Shown here in pieces: positions 1 through 7,988 of a stretch of 64,000 bases of DNA. Origin of the DNA: Clostridium_AD sp050717515 (GTDB lineage Bacteria; Bacillota; Clostridia; Clostridiales; Clostridiaceae). The notes below the pieces were generated by a model, which ran no database searches, was not told the origin of the DNA, and saw only the letters and a program-made list of their open reading frames with translations. Every line of letters begins with the position of its first letter. Within the stretch, counting starts at the first letter, position 1. A program made the position numbers and the translations under genes. The stretch spans positions 1-64,000 of the forward strand of contig NZ_JBOITL010000027.1 in assembly GCF_050717515.1 (NCBI RefSeq), given 5' to 3'.

Positions 1-2
1 AT

Positions 3-284
3 AATTTGGCAAAAAGTATTCAAGATGTATCATGGTCAGAGTTTACAAGACAACTAGAATATAAAGCAAATTGGTACGGGAGAACATATCATAAAATAAG
101 TCCCTGGTTCGCTAGTTCTCAGATTTGCTCTGAGTGCGGAGCAGTAAATAAGAAGGTTAAATTGCTATCAATAAGAGAGTGGACTTGTGAGGAATGTAAA
201 AACATTCATGATAGGGATGAAAACGCATCAAAAAATATTCTAAAACAAGGAATAAATGAATTGGATTTAGAAATAGCGATTTAA
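3..284 (+). CDS. tnpB: TnpB C-terminal part (cut by the window edge)
   Basis: The frame is open at the window edge and ends at TAA 282-284, leaving about 93 C-terminal residues. They show the TnpB tail: an NLAKSI...QLEYK stretch, a zinc ribbon with CSEC and CEEC pairs, and HDRDENAS, which holds the last RuvC-like catalytic aspartate. TnpB is the RNA-guided DNA nuclease of IS200/IS605 and IS607 transposons. The visible part looks intact. Whether a TnpA partner exists upstream cannot be seen. The element ends just before a broken DUF2785 gene. Confidence 0.9.
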   Translation, partial: NLAKSIQDVSWSEFTRQLEYKANWYGRTYHKISPWFASSQICSECGAVNKKVKLLSIREWTCEECKNIHDRDENASKNILKQGINELDLEIAI

Positions 285-440
285 TAATTTATAGAAATTT
301 ATATAGATAAAATGTAGGGTAGGAACTTATCCGAAGTATAACGCCCATGGAGTTAGTAGGTTACGAGGACAATGATGTGGGAAACTTTATTAGTAATGAT
401 AGAAGCCCGTCACTTCAGCGATGGGAGGCTCACAAGAGGG
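285..440 (+). ncRNA. Probable right end and omega RNA (reRNA) region of the TnpB element
   Basis: The 155 bases after tnpB contain no gene. They end in a GC-richer hairpin, unlike the surrounding AT-rich DNA: stem 406-411 (CCCGTC) with 420-425 (GATGGG) around a short loop. In IS200/IS605 elements the DNA from the tnpB 3' end to the right end is the scaffold of the guide RNA, with the guide lying just beyond the element. The exact right boundary, probably about 430-440, is inferred. I cannot confirm transcription. Confidence 0.55.
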
Positions 441-447
441 TGTTAAT

Positions 448-1291
448 ATGTGTAATGAAAAAAAATCCTTAAAAAAATTTAAAAAGAATTAAAGAAAATG
501 AATACAATCTTAGGGAAGATGAAAAAGTTACATACTATCTTGAATTAATGCTTAAATATATTGGAGATACAGACCAAGAACTAAGAGATGAACTTATATT
601 AAATACTTTTGTTAATTGAATTGAAGAAAAAAGATATTTTACTAATGAAGAATTATCAAATCTCTTAAATACGATATTGAGTGAAGATTTTGCATTTTAT
701 AATATGGGACAAGAGAATGATGATTCTATATTAAAAAGGAGCTTCTCAATACTTTTAGTAAATCCTATTTTATGCGTACATTTAGATGAAAATTTCTTAG
801 ATAAAGATATGATAATGAAAACAAAAGATTGTTTAATTAAATATTTCAATGAAGAAAAAGATTTACGTGGATATGACTGTGATAAAGGGTGGATACATGC
901 TTTAGCACATGTAGCAGATGGGATAGATTTATTGATTAATTGTGAAGGAATTACGGAAGACACTTGTAAAGAAGTTATGTTATCTATAGAAAATAGATTA
1001 TGTGAAGGGAAAGAGTTTTTAAGTGCTGAAGAAGATGAGCGATTAGTTAATATAATTTATTACAATATTATAGAAGATAAATTATTAAGCGATGAATATA
1101 TTTGTAATTGGATTCAAGGGTTAAGTAAAGTACTCCAAATTAATGAGAGAATAACTAAGTTCAAAGCTAGAACGAATGTGAAAAATTTTCTTCGAAGTCT
1201 TTATTTTAGAATGCTTCATATTGAAAATAATGAACAGATTTCAAATTCAGTACTTGAAATAGAAAAGATTTTAAACATATATATAGATTAG
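448..1291 (+). pseudogene. DUF2785-family gene, broken by a frameshift and a nonsense codon
   Basis: A ribosome site (GAGGG) precedes ATG 448, but the frame shifts within an A-rich run near 474-486. It is then continuous through the GDTDQELRDEL part to a TGA at 617-619, where the context (NTFVN-stop-IEEKRYF) suggests a former tryptophan codon. From TTG 677 the last 204 residues remain open and include DKGWIHALAHVADG, typical of DUF2785, a family of unknown function. Two lesions mean the full protein is not made; a C-terminal product from 677 lacks a good ribosome site. The TnpB element end lies immediately upstream. Confidence 0.8.
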
Positions 1292-1312
1292 TAATAGAAT
1301 TCACAATAACCT

Positions 1313-1391
1313 ATTTTTATATAACCCTGTAAAAATTTATGGCTTATAGTCTATATGTAAGTTAGCAGTTAAAACAACGCCAATGCACGTT
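1313..1391 (+). repeat. Intergenic repeat, copy 1 (divergent)
   Basis: This is the most divergent of nine copies of the conserved intergenic segment. It keeps TTTTTATATA at the left, then TGTAAAAATTTATGG, a variant of the TATAATCTATATATAGG core, then GTTAGCAG and the CGCCAATGCAC tail. No terminator hairpin arm is evident on its left. It separates the DUF2785 pseudogene from a GNAT gene. Confidence 0.7.
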
Positions 1392-1457
1392 TGTAAGTTA
1401 CTACGGTTTATATAAAAGAAAAATTATTTAATATTAAAATCAAGAGGAGAAATTGTT

Positions 1458-2042
1458 ATGTTAATGCATAAAGGTACACAAATAATAAATACAGACAGGC
1501 TTTTACTGCGAAGATTTGAATTTGATGATGCCTATGATATGTTTAAAAATTGGGTAAATGACAGTGTGGTTACAAAATTCTTAACTTGGAAACCACATAA
1601 CAATGTAGACGTTACTAAAGAAATTTTAGAGCAGTGGATTAACGAGTATGAGAATAATAATATTTATAATTGGGCTATTGAATTAAAAGAAATTGGTGAA
1701 GTTATTGGTGGTATTTCTATAGTCAAGTTAGATGAAAATTACTATTCTTGTGAAATAGGATATTGTATGTCAAAAGGATATTGGGGTAAGGGAATAATGA
1801 GTGAATCTTTAAAAGCAGTAATTGACTATTTATTTTCTGAAGTTGGGTTTAATCGAATAGCGGCAAAGCATGACACAAATAATATTGCTTCGGGAAAGGT
1901 AATGGCTAAAAGTGGGATGAAGTACGAAGGAACATTAAGACAAGTTAAGTTCCATGATAATAAAGAGTTTTATGATTTGGATTTATATGCAATTTTAAAA
2001 GATGATTGGATAAGGAACAACGACTTTAAGAGGGGGGAGTAG
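1458..2042 (+). CDS. GNAT N-acetyltransferase, RimJ/RimL type
   Basis: 194 residues. It begins like RimJ/RimL-type enzymes (TDRLLLRRFEFDDA, about residues 13-26), has the EIGYCMSKGYWGKGIMSES acetyl-CoA-binding motif A around 98-116, and ends with the family's ASGKVMAKSGMKYEGTLR segment. Such enzymes move acetyl from acetyl-CoA to an N-terminus or a small-molecule amine; the substrate is unknown. GAGGAG stands 6 bases before ATG. The next gene, a HAD phosphatase, starts 2 bases after the stop, so the two are likely co-transcribed. Confidence 0.9.
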   Translation: MLMHKGTQIINTDRLLLRRFEFDDAYDMFKNWVNDSVVTKFLTWKPHNNVDVTKEILEQWINEYENNNIYNWAIELKEIGEVIGGISIVKLDENYYSCEIGYCMSKGYWGKGIMSESLKAVIDYLFSEVGFNRIAAKHDTNNIASGKVMAKSGMKYEGTLRQVKFHDNKEFYDLDLYAILKDDWIRNNDFKRGE

Positions 2043-2044
2043 TT

Positions 2045-2665
2045 TTGTTTCAAAATATTATTTGGGATTTTGATGGTACTTTATTCGATACATACCCAGG
2101 AATGGTATATGCTCTTAAAAGAGCATTAGGTGATAATAGTGTTGAGGTAAGTGAAGATGAAATTTTAAAATATATGAAGGTTTCTGTAACAAATGCTATA
2201 AATCACTTTAAGGGAATTTATCTTTTGAGTGATGATTTTATTGAAAAGTTTTCATTTTACGAAAAAAATCTTGAAGCAGATAAGGTTATGCCATTTCCAT
2301 ATGCTAAGGAACTATGTTTTCATTTCAAAAAAAATGGAGGAAGAAATTTCATATTAACACACAGAGGAAATTCAACTCTTAAATTCTTGAAACAGCATGG
2401 TATGATCGATTGTTTTGATGAAATTGGAACAAAACATCATTGCTTTAAGAGGAAACCAGACCCAGAAGGATTCACTTATTTTACTAATAAATATAGTATG
2501 GGTAATGATTCGGTACTAGCCATTGGAGATAGAGAATGTGACATATTAGGTGCGAAAAAGGCAAGTATTAAAACTTGTCTTTATAATACAAATAGTATTG
2601 AACCAAATGAAAAATCGGATTTTACAATTCAGTCTCTATCAGAATTATTTAACATCCTTTTCTAG
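2045..2665 (+). CDS. HAD-superfamily hydrolase, phosphoglycolate-phosphatase-like
   Basis: 206 residues starting at TTG after a strong GGGGGG-AG ribosome site in the end of the GNAT gene. All HAD motifs are visible: DFDGT (nucleophile D8, acid/base D10), LTHR as motif II, the KRKPDPE lysine, and GDRECD as motif IV. A helical cap lies between motifs I and II (subfamily IA). It is probably a cytosolic phosphatase for a small phosphorylated metabolite. Coupling to the upstream acetyltransferase is the only clue to its substrate. Confidence 0.88.
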   Translation: MFQNIIWDFDGTLFDTYPGMVYALKRALGDNSVEVSEDEILKYMKVSVTNAINHFKGIYLLSDDFIEKFSFYEKNLEADKVMPFPYAKELCFHFKKNGGRNFILTHRGNSTLKFLKQHGMIDCFDEIGTKHHCFKRKPDPEGFTYFTNKYSMGNDSVLAIGDRECDILGAKKASIKTCLYNTNSIEPNEKSDFTIQSLSELFNILF

Positions 2666-2993
2666 AAAGGATTGCTGAAAAATTTTCTAAACAACCATTC
2701 TAAGCTTCTCGGCGACTTGAACGCGAAATTTTATACGGAATTTTAGAATAAACGAGTAATTGCTTAGAAGTTATTTGGAATGATATTTTAAAACATAGTT
2801 GTACTTTATGTAGGGATATTTTAGAAACACCCAGGAGAATTTACTGTTTACGCAATCAAATAAGGATTATGAGCATAATATTTAGTTAGTAAGTAACTCT
2901 TATATATATATATTGCAGAAACACGTGAACTCTTTAAGAATCCATTGAACTATTTATTGAAAATATTAAAAGTTAATGAAAGGCGGGAGGAAT
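2666..2993. other. Intergenic region without a clear gene
   Basis: 328 bases with no credible gene. Near 2688-2715 a segment reading CTAAACAACCATTCTAAG followed by CTTCTCGGCGACTTGAACG faintly resembles the left-half junctions described elsewhere. TTCTAAGC there and GCTTAGAA about 60 bases on form an inverted repeat. Short open stretches show no recognisable family. The ribosome site of the next gene (GGCGGGAGG) is at the right edge. Confidence 0.4.
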
Positions 2994-3224
2994 ATGCTGA
3001 TTTTTACAGTAATACTTTTTGGGGTATCCATAATAATTGGGACATATTCAATTATATATCCCAATAAAGTTTTTGATTTTCAAGTTTTTTGGAATTTAAG
3101 ACGAGATACTGGACTAATTGAAAGGGAAGGTGCAATAGACTTCATTAGAATTAAAGCAATAATTATACTAATAATTAACATTATTATGTCAATGGGTTTA
3201 TTTACACAATACTTAAGAAGATAA
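2994..3224 (+). CDS. Small two-helix membrane protein
   Basis: I chose ATG 2994, which sits 3 bases after GGCGGGAGG; the in-frame ATG at 2976 precedes that ribosome site. The 76-residue product has a hydrophobic helix at about 2-20 (ILFGVSIIIGTYSIIYP) and another at about 53-70, with a charged WNLRRDTGLIEREGAID loop between. The layout recalls small DUF6199-like membrane proteins, but that link is tentative. The function is unknown. Confidence 0.65.
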   Translation: MLIFTVILFGVSIIIGTYSIIYPNKVFDFQVFWNLRRDTGLIEREGAIDFIRIKAIIILIINIIMSMGLFTQYLRR

Positions 3225-3295
3225 TGTTATTTGATTTGACCTTCCAATCCATGATTAGGTATGTGTCCTTGTAAAAAATCTGCCCATTCGATTAA

Positions 3296-3330
3296 TTTTG
3301 TCCTACGTAGGCAACAATCAATGTTATGTG
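3296..3330 (+). repeat. attC-like right-half junction (start of a cassette-like unit)
   Basis: The segment ends GGCAACAATCAAT then GTTATGTG (3323-3330). It resembles the other right halves at 5301, 5899 and 22130. GTTATGTG is the exact reverse complement of CACATAAC at 4073-4080, after the next gene. This is the relation expected between the first bases of an integron cassette and the R'' box of its own attC site. Confidence 0.6.
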
Positions 3331-3383
3331 ACATTATACACTAATCCTAAAACATAGATTCTAAATATTTTGGAGGTAGAATA

Positions 3384-4046
3384 ATGGCATCAAGAATAAT
3401 CCATTTAGCTATATGCAAACAATTGGAAGAATTCATAGACGTAAGTGATGTTAATAGATTAAGAATTGGAAATGTGTTGCCGGATGCAATTATTCGCGGA
3501 CAAAAGGCACATGCGACTAGTCATTACAAGTTAACCGTTTGTGAAGGAAAGAAAAAAATGATGGATTTCACTAGTTTTCACAAACAGTTTTCAACAAAGT
3601 TATTAGAGGACAGTTTGTACTTAGGATATTATTTTCACTTGATTGAAGATGCAATGTATAGAAAGTTTTTATATTATGATTATAAATTGGGTGGCAATCG
3701 TGGACAGGAAATCTTGGAGGCACTACATAATGATTATGCAATACTAAATGGATATTTAGTAAAGACTTATAAATTAACCAATACTTTGAAGGTCCCAGAA
3801 CATTTTGCAGAAGATGAAATAAATAAGATATATCCGTTTATATTGGAAGAGTTCTTACTAGATATGACTAATGATTTTAATTTTTCAACAGATGAAAAAA
3901 CAAAATATTTTACAGAAGATATGGCTAAAGAATTTATTAGGAAATGTATTACTATTTGTAGAATAGAATTTGAAAAAATCCAAATCGTAAATCATGTCTT
4001 AATCCATTTGAGTTTGCCTGGTATAAATAATGAGTATTACTTATGA
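3384..4046 (+). CDS. Zinc-dependent phospholipase C-like hydrolase
   Basis: 220 residues after TTTTGGAGG. The N-terminus MASRIIHLAI, GNVLPDAI (about 29-36), ATSHY (about 44-48) and GYYFHLIEDAMYR (about 78-90) place the His and Asp ligands as in the zinc-dependent phospholipase C superfamily (PF00882-like). There is no signal peptide, so it is cytosolic and may act on something other than phospholipid. It is the only gene in the best cassette-like unit (3324-4179). Confidence 0.72.
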   Translation: MASRIIHLAICKQLEEFIDVSDVNRLRIGNVLPDAIIRGQKAHATSHYKLTVCEGKKKMMDFTSFHKQFSTKLLEDSLYLGYYFHLIEDAMYRKFLYYDYKLGGNRGQEILEALHNDYAILNGYLVKTYKLTNTLKVPEHFAEDEINKIYPFILEEFLLDMTNDFNFSTDEKTKYFTEDMAKEFIRKCITICRIEFEKIQIVNHVLIHLSLPGINNEYYL

Positions 4047-4072
4047 TTATTGGCAGTTTTCGTGTACAAAAT

Positions 4073-4186
4073 CACATAACAAGACACTCAAGTTCGTTTT
4101 TGTTTGAAAAAACAGCCACAGCACATCAGGTTACCAAGACAGGCCTGGCTAGATTCATAGACGTCTTCGGTTCAAAACGTTAGATT
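4073..4186 (+). repeat. Complete attC-like site
   Basis: It starts CACATAAC (4073-4080) followed by AAGACACTCAAGTTCG, matching the left-half pattern TAACAAnnnATTCAAG. It contains a GTTTTT/AAAAAC hairpin and short palindromes (CAGGCCTG, AGACGTCT), and ends TTCAAAACGTTAGATT (R' box 4179-4186). The outer boxes fit the attC forms RYYYAAC and GTTRRRY. The size, about 114 bases, is within the range of known attC sites. Folding has not been computed. Confidence 0.55.
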
Positions 4187-4339
4187 AATCGAGAAGAGTA
4201 GCAAACTTTTATTTAATTACTTAAATTTAATATTATGGGATATAATTAAAATTTATACAAATATAGAGGTATATTAAAATTTATGAAGAATATAGGTATT
4301 GAATGAAATAAAATTAAAGATTAGTTTAAAGGAGAAACC

Positions 4340-4486
4340 ATGGGTGGTATTGCTATTATATCAGTTATAATAATTATATCTATTTTAGAGATACAAAGAT
4401 GTTTCAGAATGTTAAATAGGTCTGTAAAAGATATAGAAGAGCTACAAGAAAAAGTAGCCAACATTGAAGAATTGCTAAAAAAATAA
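4340..4486 (+). CDS. Small membrane protein with a coiled-coil tail (48 aa)
   Basis: AAAGGAG stands 6 bases before ATG 4340. The 48-residue product has one transmembrane helix at about 3-17 (GIAIISVIIIISILE) followed by a charged amphipathic segment with heptad-like leucine and isoleucine spacing (VKDIEELQEKVANIEELLKK). It sits between a cassette-like junction and a Nudix gene. The good ribosome site, start and protein-like composition make it a likely real gene. I recognise no family. Confidence 0.55.
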   Translation: MGGIAIISVIIIISILEIQRCFRMLNRSVKDIEELQEKVANIEELLKK

Positions 4487-4543
4487 AGTCAGAATTACCA
4501 GTCAATGTAATAAGGTATTATTGCTAAAGGGAGGAAAATCAAA

Positions 4544-5023
4544 ATGAGTTTTCATATTAGAGTAAGTGCCCGTGGCATTCTTATTAATAATGATAAAATT
4601 TTATTAAATGAATTTGGTGGTGGCGAATATTATAATATACCTGGAGGCGGTGTTGAACCTGGAGAAACTGTTAAACAAGCTGTAGTTAGAGAAATACTTG
4701 AAGAATCTGGTTTAAATGTTACTGTGCATGATTTTATATTTGCACTTGAATATGAACCTAATAATTGTAATTTTATTTACGGTAAAAGGCCACAAATAAG
4801 TCTTGTATTTCGTTGCTTTTTAAATGGTGATGATAAGATTAAGCCACCATCTATCCCTGATATAGACCCTGATAATCCCGAGATGTCAAGTGAAGCAAAG
4901 TGGGTACAAATATCCAATTTAGAAGACGTTAACTATGTACCTTATATCCATGAGCAACTTATGGAATATATAAAAACAAATAGCTTTTCACCAGCGTTTA
5001 TCGAAGAGCTATTGATTAAGTAG
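4544..5023 (+). CDS. Nudix hydrolase
   Basis: 159 residues; GGGAGG stands 8 bases before ATG. The Nudix box GX5EX7REUXEEXGU spans residues 35-57, with REILEESGL intact, so it should bind Mg and cleave a nucleoside-diphosphate-X bond. An acidic proline-rich insert (IPDIDPDNPE) before the SSEAKWV strand resembles a subset of MutT-like proteins. The substrate is unknown. It is a free-standing gene, followed by 386 bases holding a terminator repeat. Confidence 0.9.
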   Translation: MSFHIRVSARGILINNDKILLNEFGGGEYYNIPGGGVEPGETVKQAVVREILEESGLNVTVHDFIFALEYEPNNCNFIYGKRPQISLVFRCFLNGDDKIKPPSIPDIDPDNPEMSSEAKWVQISNLEDVNYVPYIHEQLMEYIKTNSFSPAFIEELLIK

Positions 5024-5152
5024 TAAAATAAATAATTATATGTTTATTTATAATAATTCATAATGTTCATGTAGTATGTATTAAATCCAGGGATAACTGT
5101 AGTAGGTCTTGTTCAAAGTGTAGTAGTTAAATGACCTATAATAAAACATTGC
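5024..5152. other. Left part of the 5024-5409 gap, with a 23-base shared motif
   Basis: There is no gene here. At 5091-5113 lies a 23-base segment (GGATAACTG, then T, then AGTAGGTCTTGTT) that recurs with one mismatch at 35789-35811, also just after a gene. The rest of the gap to 5409 is repeat copy 2 and the leader of the next GNAT gene. Confidence 0.5.
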
Positions 5153-5308
5153 CGTCCACCTTTGTTGGCGGACTATTTTTTTATAGCAACGTGTAAAATT
5201 ATGACTTATAATCTATATATAGGTTAGTGATTGATGCATCGCTAAGGCACATTTCCCAGTCCAGTCGCACTAGGGCCGGTAAATATCGGCAACACCAAAC
5301 GTTATATG
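5153..5308 (+). repeat. Intergenic repeat, copy 2 (longest): terminator, AT-rich core and attC-like right half
   Basis: The left end is a rho-independent terminator (GTCCACC/GGCGGAC arms at 5153-5172, then a T run). Next come TTATAGCAACGTGTAAAATTATG, the TATAATCTATATATAGG core and GTTAGTGATTGATG. The tail runs CATCGCTAAGGCACATTT, GTCGCACTAGG and ATCGGCAACACCAAAC, ending in GTTATATG (5301-5308). It is the only copy joining the terminator repeat to an apparently complete attC-like right half, which suggests both belong to one ancestral unit. Confidence 0.72.
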
Positions 5309-5409
5309 CCATTTTAATAGAGATTTAATAATAGTTCATAAGGATTAATAAACAAATAAAGAAGAGTTGTTTAAATAATTAATTAGAATAAGAAATTGGA
5401 GGGATATAA

Positions 5410-5847
5410 ATGGAATTGACTTTTAAAAAAATTGAGAAAGATAATTGGGAAGAGTGTGTTGAGTTAAGTGTAACAGAAAAGCAAAAAGATTATGTTGCAG
5501 CAAATTGGTACTCTATTTTACAAGGTAAGTTTGAAGAAGAGATTTATCCATTATGTATTTATGACGGAGAAGTAATGGCTGGCTTTATAATGTATGATTT
5601 AGATCCAGATACAAAAAGAATGGAAATGAGTAGGTTAATGATAGACCAAAAATATCAAGGTAAAGGTTATGGGAAAATGGCTGTATTAAAACTATTAGAT
5701 TTAATCAAAGAGAAATACGGTAATATAAAATTTTATACAAGCATTGAGCCTAAAAATATAGTTGCACAAAAGTTATACGAAAGCTTAGGATTTAAAAAAA
5801 CAGGTGAAATAATGTGGGATGAGGAAGTAATGGTAATTCAATTGTAA
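5410..5847 (+). CDS. GNAT acetyltransferase, spermidine/spermine (BltD/PaiA-like)
   Basis: 145 residues after TTGGAGG. The N-terminus (KKIEKDNWEECVEL, then the AANWYSI segment) matches BltD/PaiA-type polyamine acetyltransferases. Motif A is MIDQKYQGKGYGKMAV (about 77-92), and the C-terminus has IVAQKLYESLGFKKTGE. It likely acetylates a polyamine or similar amine with acetyl-CoA. It lies between two attC-like right halves (5301 and 5899), so it is a single-gene cassette-like unit whose left half is missing. Confidence 0.88.
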   Translation: MELTFKKIEKDNWEECVELSVTEKQKDYVAANWYSILQGKFEEEIYPLCIYDGEVMAGFIMYDLDPDTKRMEMSRLMIDQKYQGKGYGKMAVLKLLDLIKEKYGNIKFYTSIEPKNIVAQKLYESLGFKKTGEIMWDEEVMVIQL

Positions 5848-5861
5848 AAAAAATTATTAAG

Positions 5862-5905
5862 GGTGCACTAGGGTTTGGAAATGTCGGCAACAAGAAATGT
5901 TAGCT
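5862..5905 (+). repeat. attC-like right-half junction
   Basis: GTGCACTAGG, GGAAATGTCGGCAACAAGAAAT, then GTTAGCT (5899-5905). It is aligned with 5262-5308 and 22094-22137. No left half follows the GNAT stop, only 14 bases after which this half begins, so the site looks deleted on its left side. Confidence 0.6.
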
Positions 5906-6008
5906 GAAGAATATGATTAAGAAAATTTGATTCCTTAATTAAGGGTATCATGTGAAATTGTATTTATATGAGTAATAGTATATTAGGTATGATAAAGGAG
6001 TTGATAAA

Positions 6009-7346
6009 ATGAGTGATAATAAGAAAGTCTTTGTCCTAGGTATGGCTAGAAGTGGCTACGAGGCAGCAAAGTTACTGGCTAGCAAAGGCTATGACGTTAT
6101 TGTCAATGATGATAAGACTGAACAAAACGTAGAACAAATGAATGAGTTACAATCGCTGGGTATCAAAATTGTTTTAGGATGTCACCCTGAGGATTTAATT
6201 GATAGTACCTTTGAGATGATAGTTAAAAATCCAGGTATTTCGAATAATCATAAGTATATGGAAAAAGCCCGTCAATTTAAGGTGCCTGTTATCAATGAAA
6301 TGGAATTAGCATTTCGCTATTTCCCCACGGGGGTCACAATTATTGGTGTTACGGGAACTAATGGTAAAACAACTACAACTAAAATAATTTATGAGTTTTT
6401 AAAAAAGGCATCAAAGAGTGCGTTTTTAATGGGTAATATTGGATACCCAGTGTGTTCTTTTGTGACTCAATTAAAAGATAAAGACATTGCTGTTATGGAA
6501 GTGTCCGATCATCAGCTGTGTAACGTGATAGATTTTAAAACAACTATATCCTTATTAACTAATTTATCGGAAGCCCACCTTGATTTTCATGGTTCATACG
6601 AGATTTATAAAACCATGAAAAAGAGGATCTTCAATCATCACACTAAAAGTGATATAGCAATTCTTAATTTAGATGATAAAGAAGTGCTTGGCTTAACAAA
6701 AAATATAGAATCGACTAAAAAATATTTTTCATCTAATTCATTAAATAAATTAGGTTGTTCAATAATTGATGGATATATTTGTTATAATAACGATAAAATA
6801 ATAGCTTTGGATGAAGTGGGAATTAAAGGAAGGCATAATTATGAAAACGTTATGGCAGCTATATCAGTTGTTAAAGAATTAGGTGTAGATAATAATGTTA
6901 TCCTTAGTGTTTTAAAAACTTTTGGTGGTGTAGAGCATCGAATAGAATATGTTAAAACCATAAACAATATAGATTTTTATAATGATTCTAAGTCCACTAA
7001 TGTGACATCAACCCAAATAGCTCTATCGTCATTTGTAAAACCAACTATATAATTGTTGGGTGGTTTAGATAGAGGGCACAGCTTTGCAGAGCTTACGGAT
7101 TATTTAATAAATGTAAAACTAATTGTAGCATATGGTGAAGCAAAGACGAGGATAAATGATTTCGCTATGGAGTGTGGTATTCCTTGTAAAGTTGTTAATA
7201 CCTTAGAAGATGCTACAGAGATCGCTTACCGTTCATCTAGTGAAGGATATGTTGTTCTTCTAAGTCCTGTATGTGCTTCATGGGATCAATTTAAGGATTT
7301 TGAGGTTCGTGGAAATATGTATAAAGAGTATGTAAACAAACTATAG
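6009..7346 (+). pseudogene. murD: UDP-N-acetylmuramoylalanine--D-glutamate ligase (MurD), interrupted by an in-frame TAA
   Basis: The reading frame runs 446 codons but contains a TAA at 7050-7052 between VKPTI and LLGGLDRG, in the frame of both halves. All other MurD landmarks are present: the N-terminal GMARSG nucleotide fold, P-loop GVTGTNGKTTTT, EVSDHQL (usually EvSsfQL), NLSEAHLDFHG, NDSKSTN, and C-terminal SPVCASWDQFKDFEVRG. MurD adds D-glutamate to UDP-MurNAc-L-Ala in the cytosol. It sits alone, not in a dcw cluster, so it is probably an extra copy. The stop should give a 347-residue protein lacking most of the C-terminal domain. Confidence 0.85.
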
Positions 7347-7399
7347 AAAGTGGGATAAATTTTTTAATATATAAACGTTATGAATAGGGAGTGATTCTA

Positions 7400-7927
7400 T
7401 TGGGAATAGAAGCTGTTTTTTTAGATCGAGACGGTACTATTGGAGGAAGTGGTCATTTTATTCACCCAGATGAATTTAAACCATATGAAAATTTTTATGA
7501 TGAGATTAAGAAGTTAAAAGAAATGGGAATAAAAATCTTCTCATTTACAAACCAACATAGAATATCTAAAGGTGAGGCTAAGATTGAGGATTTTAGAAGA
7601 GAATTTGAAAATTATGGTTTTACAGATACATATATATGTACTCATGAAATGAATTCAAATTGTGAATGCCAAAAGCCAAAACCAGGGATGTTAGTACACG
7701 CAGCTAAAGAGTATGGTTTAAATTTATCAAACTGTATTGTTATTGGTGATGTCGGAACTGATATGATAGCAGCAAATTCAGTTGGGGCAATTAAGATTTT
7801 AGTAAAGACAGGTTGGGGAAAGGGAAGTTTAGGTGAATACAAATATCTTTGGGAAGATGTTGAACCAGATTATATAGCTGAAGATATATCAGATGCAATA
7901 ACGTGGTTGATAAATAAATATTATTGA
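7400..7927 (+). CDS. HAD-IIIA phosphatase, GmhB/histidinol-phosphatase-like
   Basis: I take TTG 7400 because GGGAGTG lies 5 bases upstream; GTG 7391 overlaps that site. 175 residues. Motif I is DRDGT (D9, D11), the small-cap HAD-IIIA layout follows with SFTNQ as motif II, a Cys-rich segment (NCECQKPKPG) contributes the motif III lysine, and GDVGTDM is motif IV. The Cys pattern recalls the structural zinc loop of GmhB-type bisphosphatases, though fewer cysteines are visible. It probably dephosphorylates a sugar or alcohol phosphate. Confidence 0.85.
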   Translation: MGIEAVFLDRDGTIGGSGHFIHPDEFKPYENFYDEIKKLKEMGIKIFSFTNQHRISKGEAKIEDFRREFENYGFTDTYICTHEMNSNCECQKPKPGMLVHAAKEYGLNLSNCIVIGDVGTDMIAANSVGAIKILVKTGWGKGSLGEYKYLWEDVEPDYIAEDISDAITWLINKYY

Positions 7928-7988
7928 GTGACTATGAGTAGGGAGTTTAAAAACATACTGAAATGTATAAATCAGGAGGATTTTAAGA

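Noticed and set aside
5180..5235. Strong sigma-A promoter inside the AT-rich repeat core
   Set aside because: TATAAT is present, but no -35-like hexamer sits at 16-18 bases; a promoter role remains possible but is not supported by sequence alone.
7050..7052. Programmed readthrough or recoding of the MurD stop
   Set aside because: TAA is the least leaky stop and no slippery site or downstream structure is apparent; mutation or sequencing error is simpler.
7371..7384. Another attC-like right half (AAACGTTATG) after the MurD pseudogene
   Set aside because: Only about ten bases match and the GGCAACAC part is missing; chance similarity in AT-rich DNA is likely.
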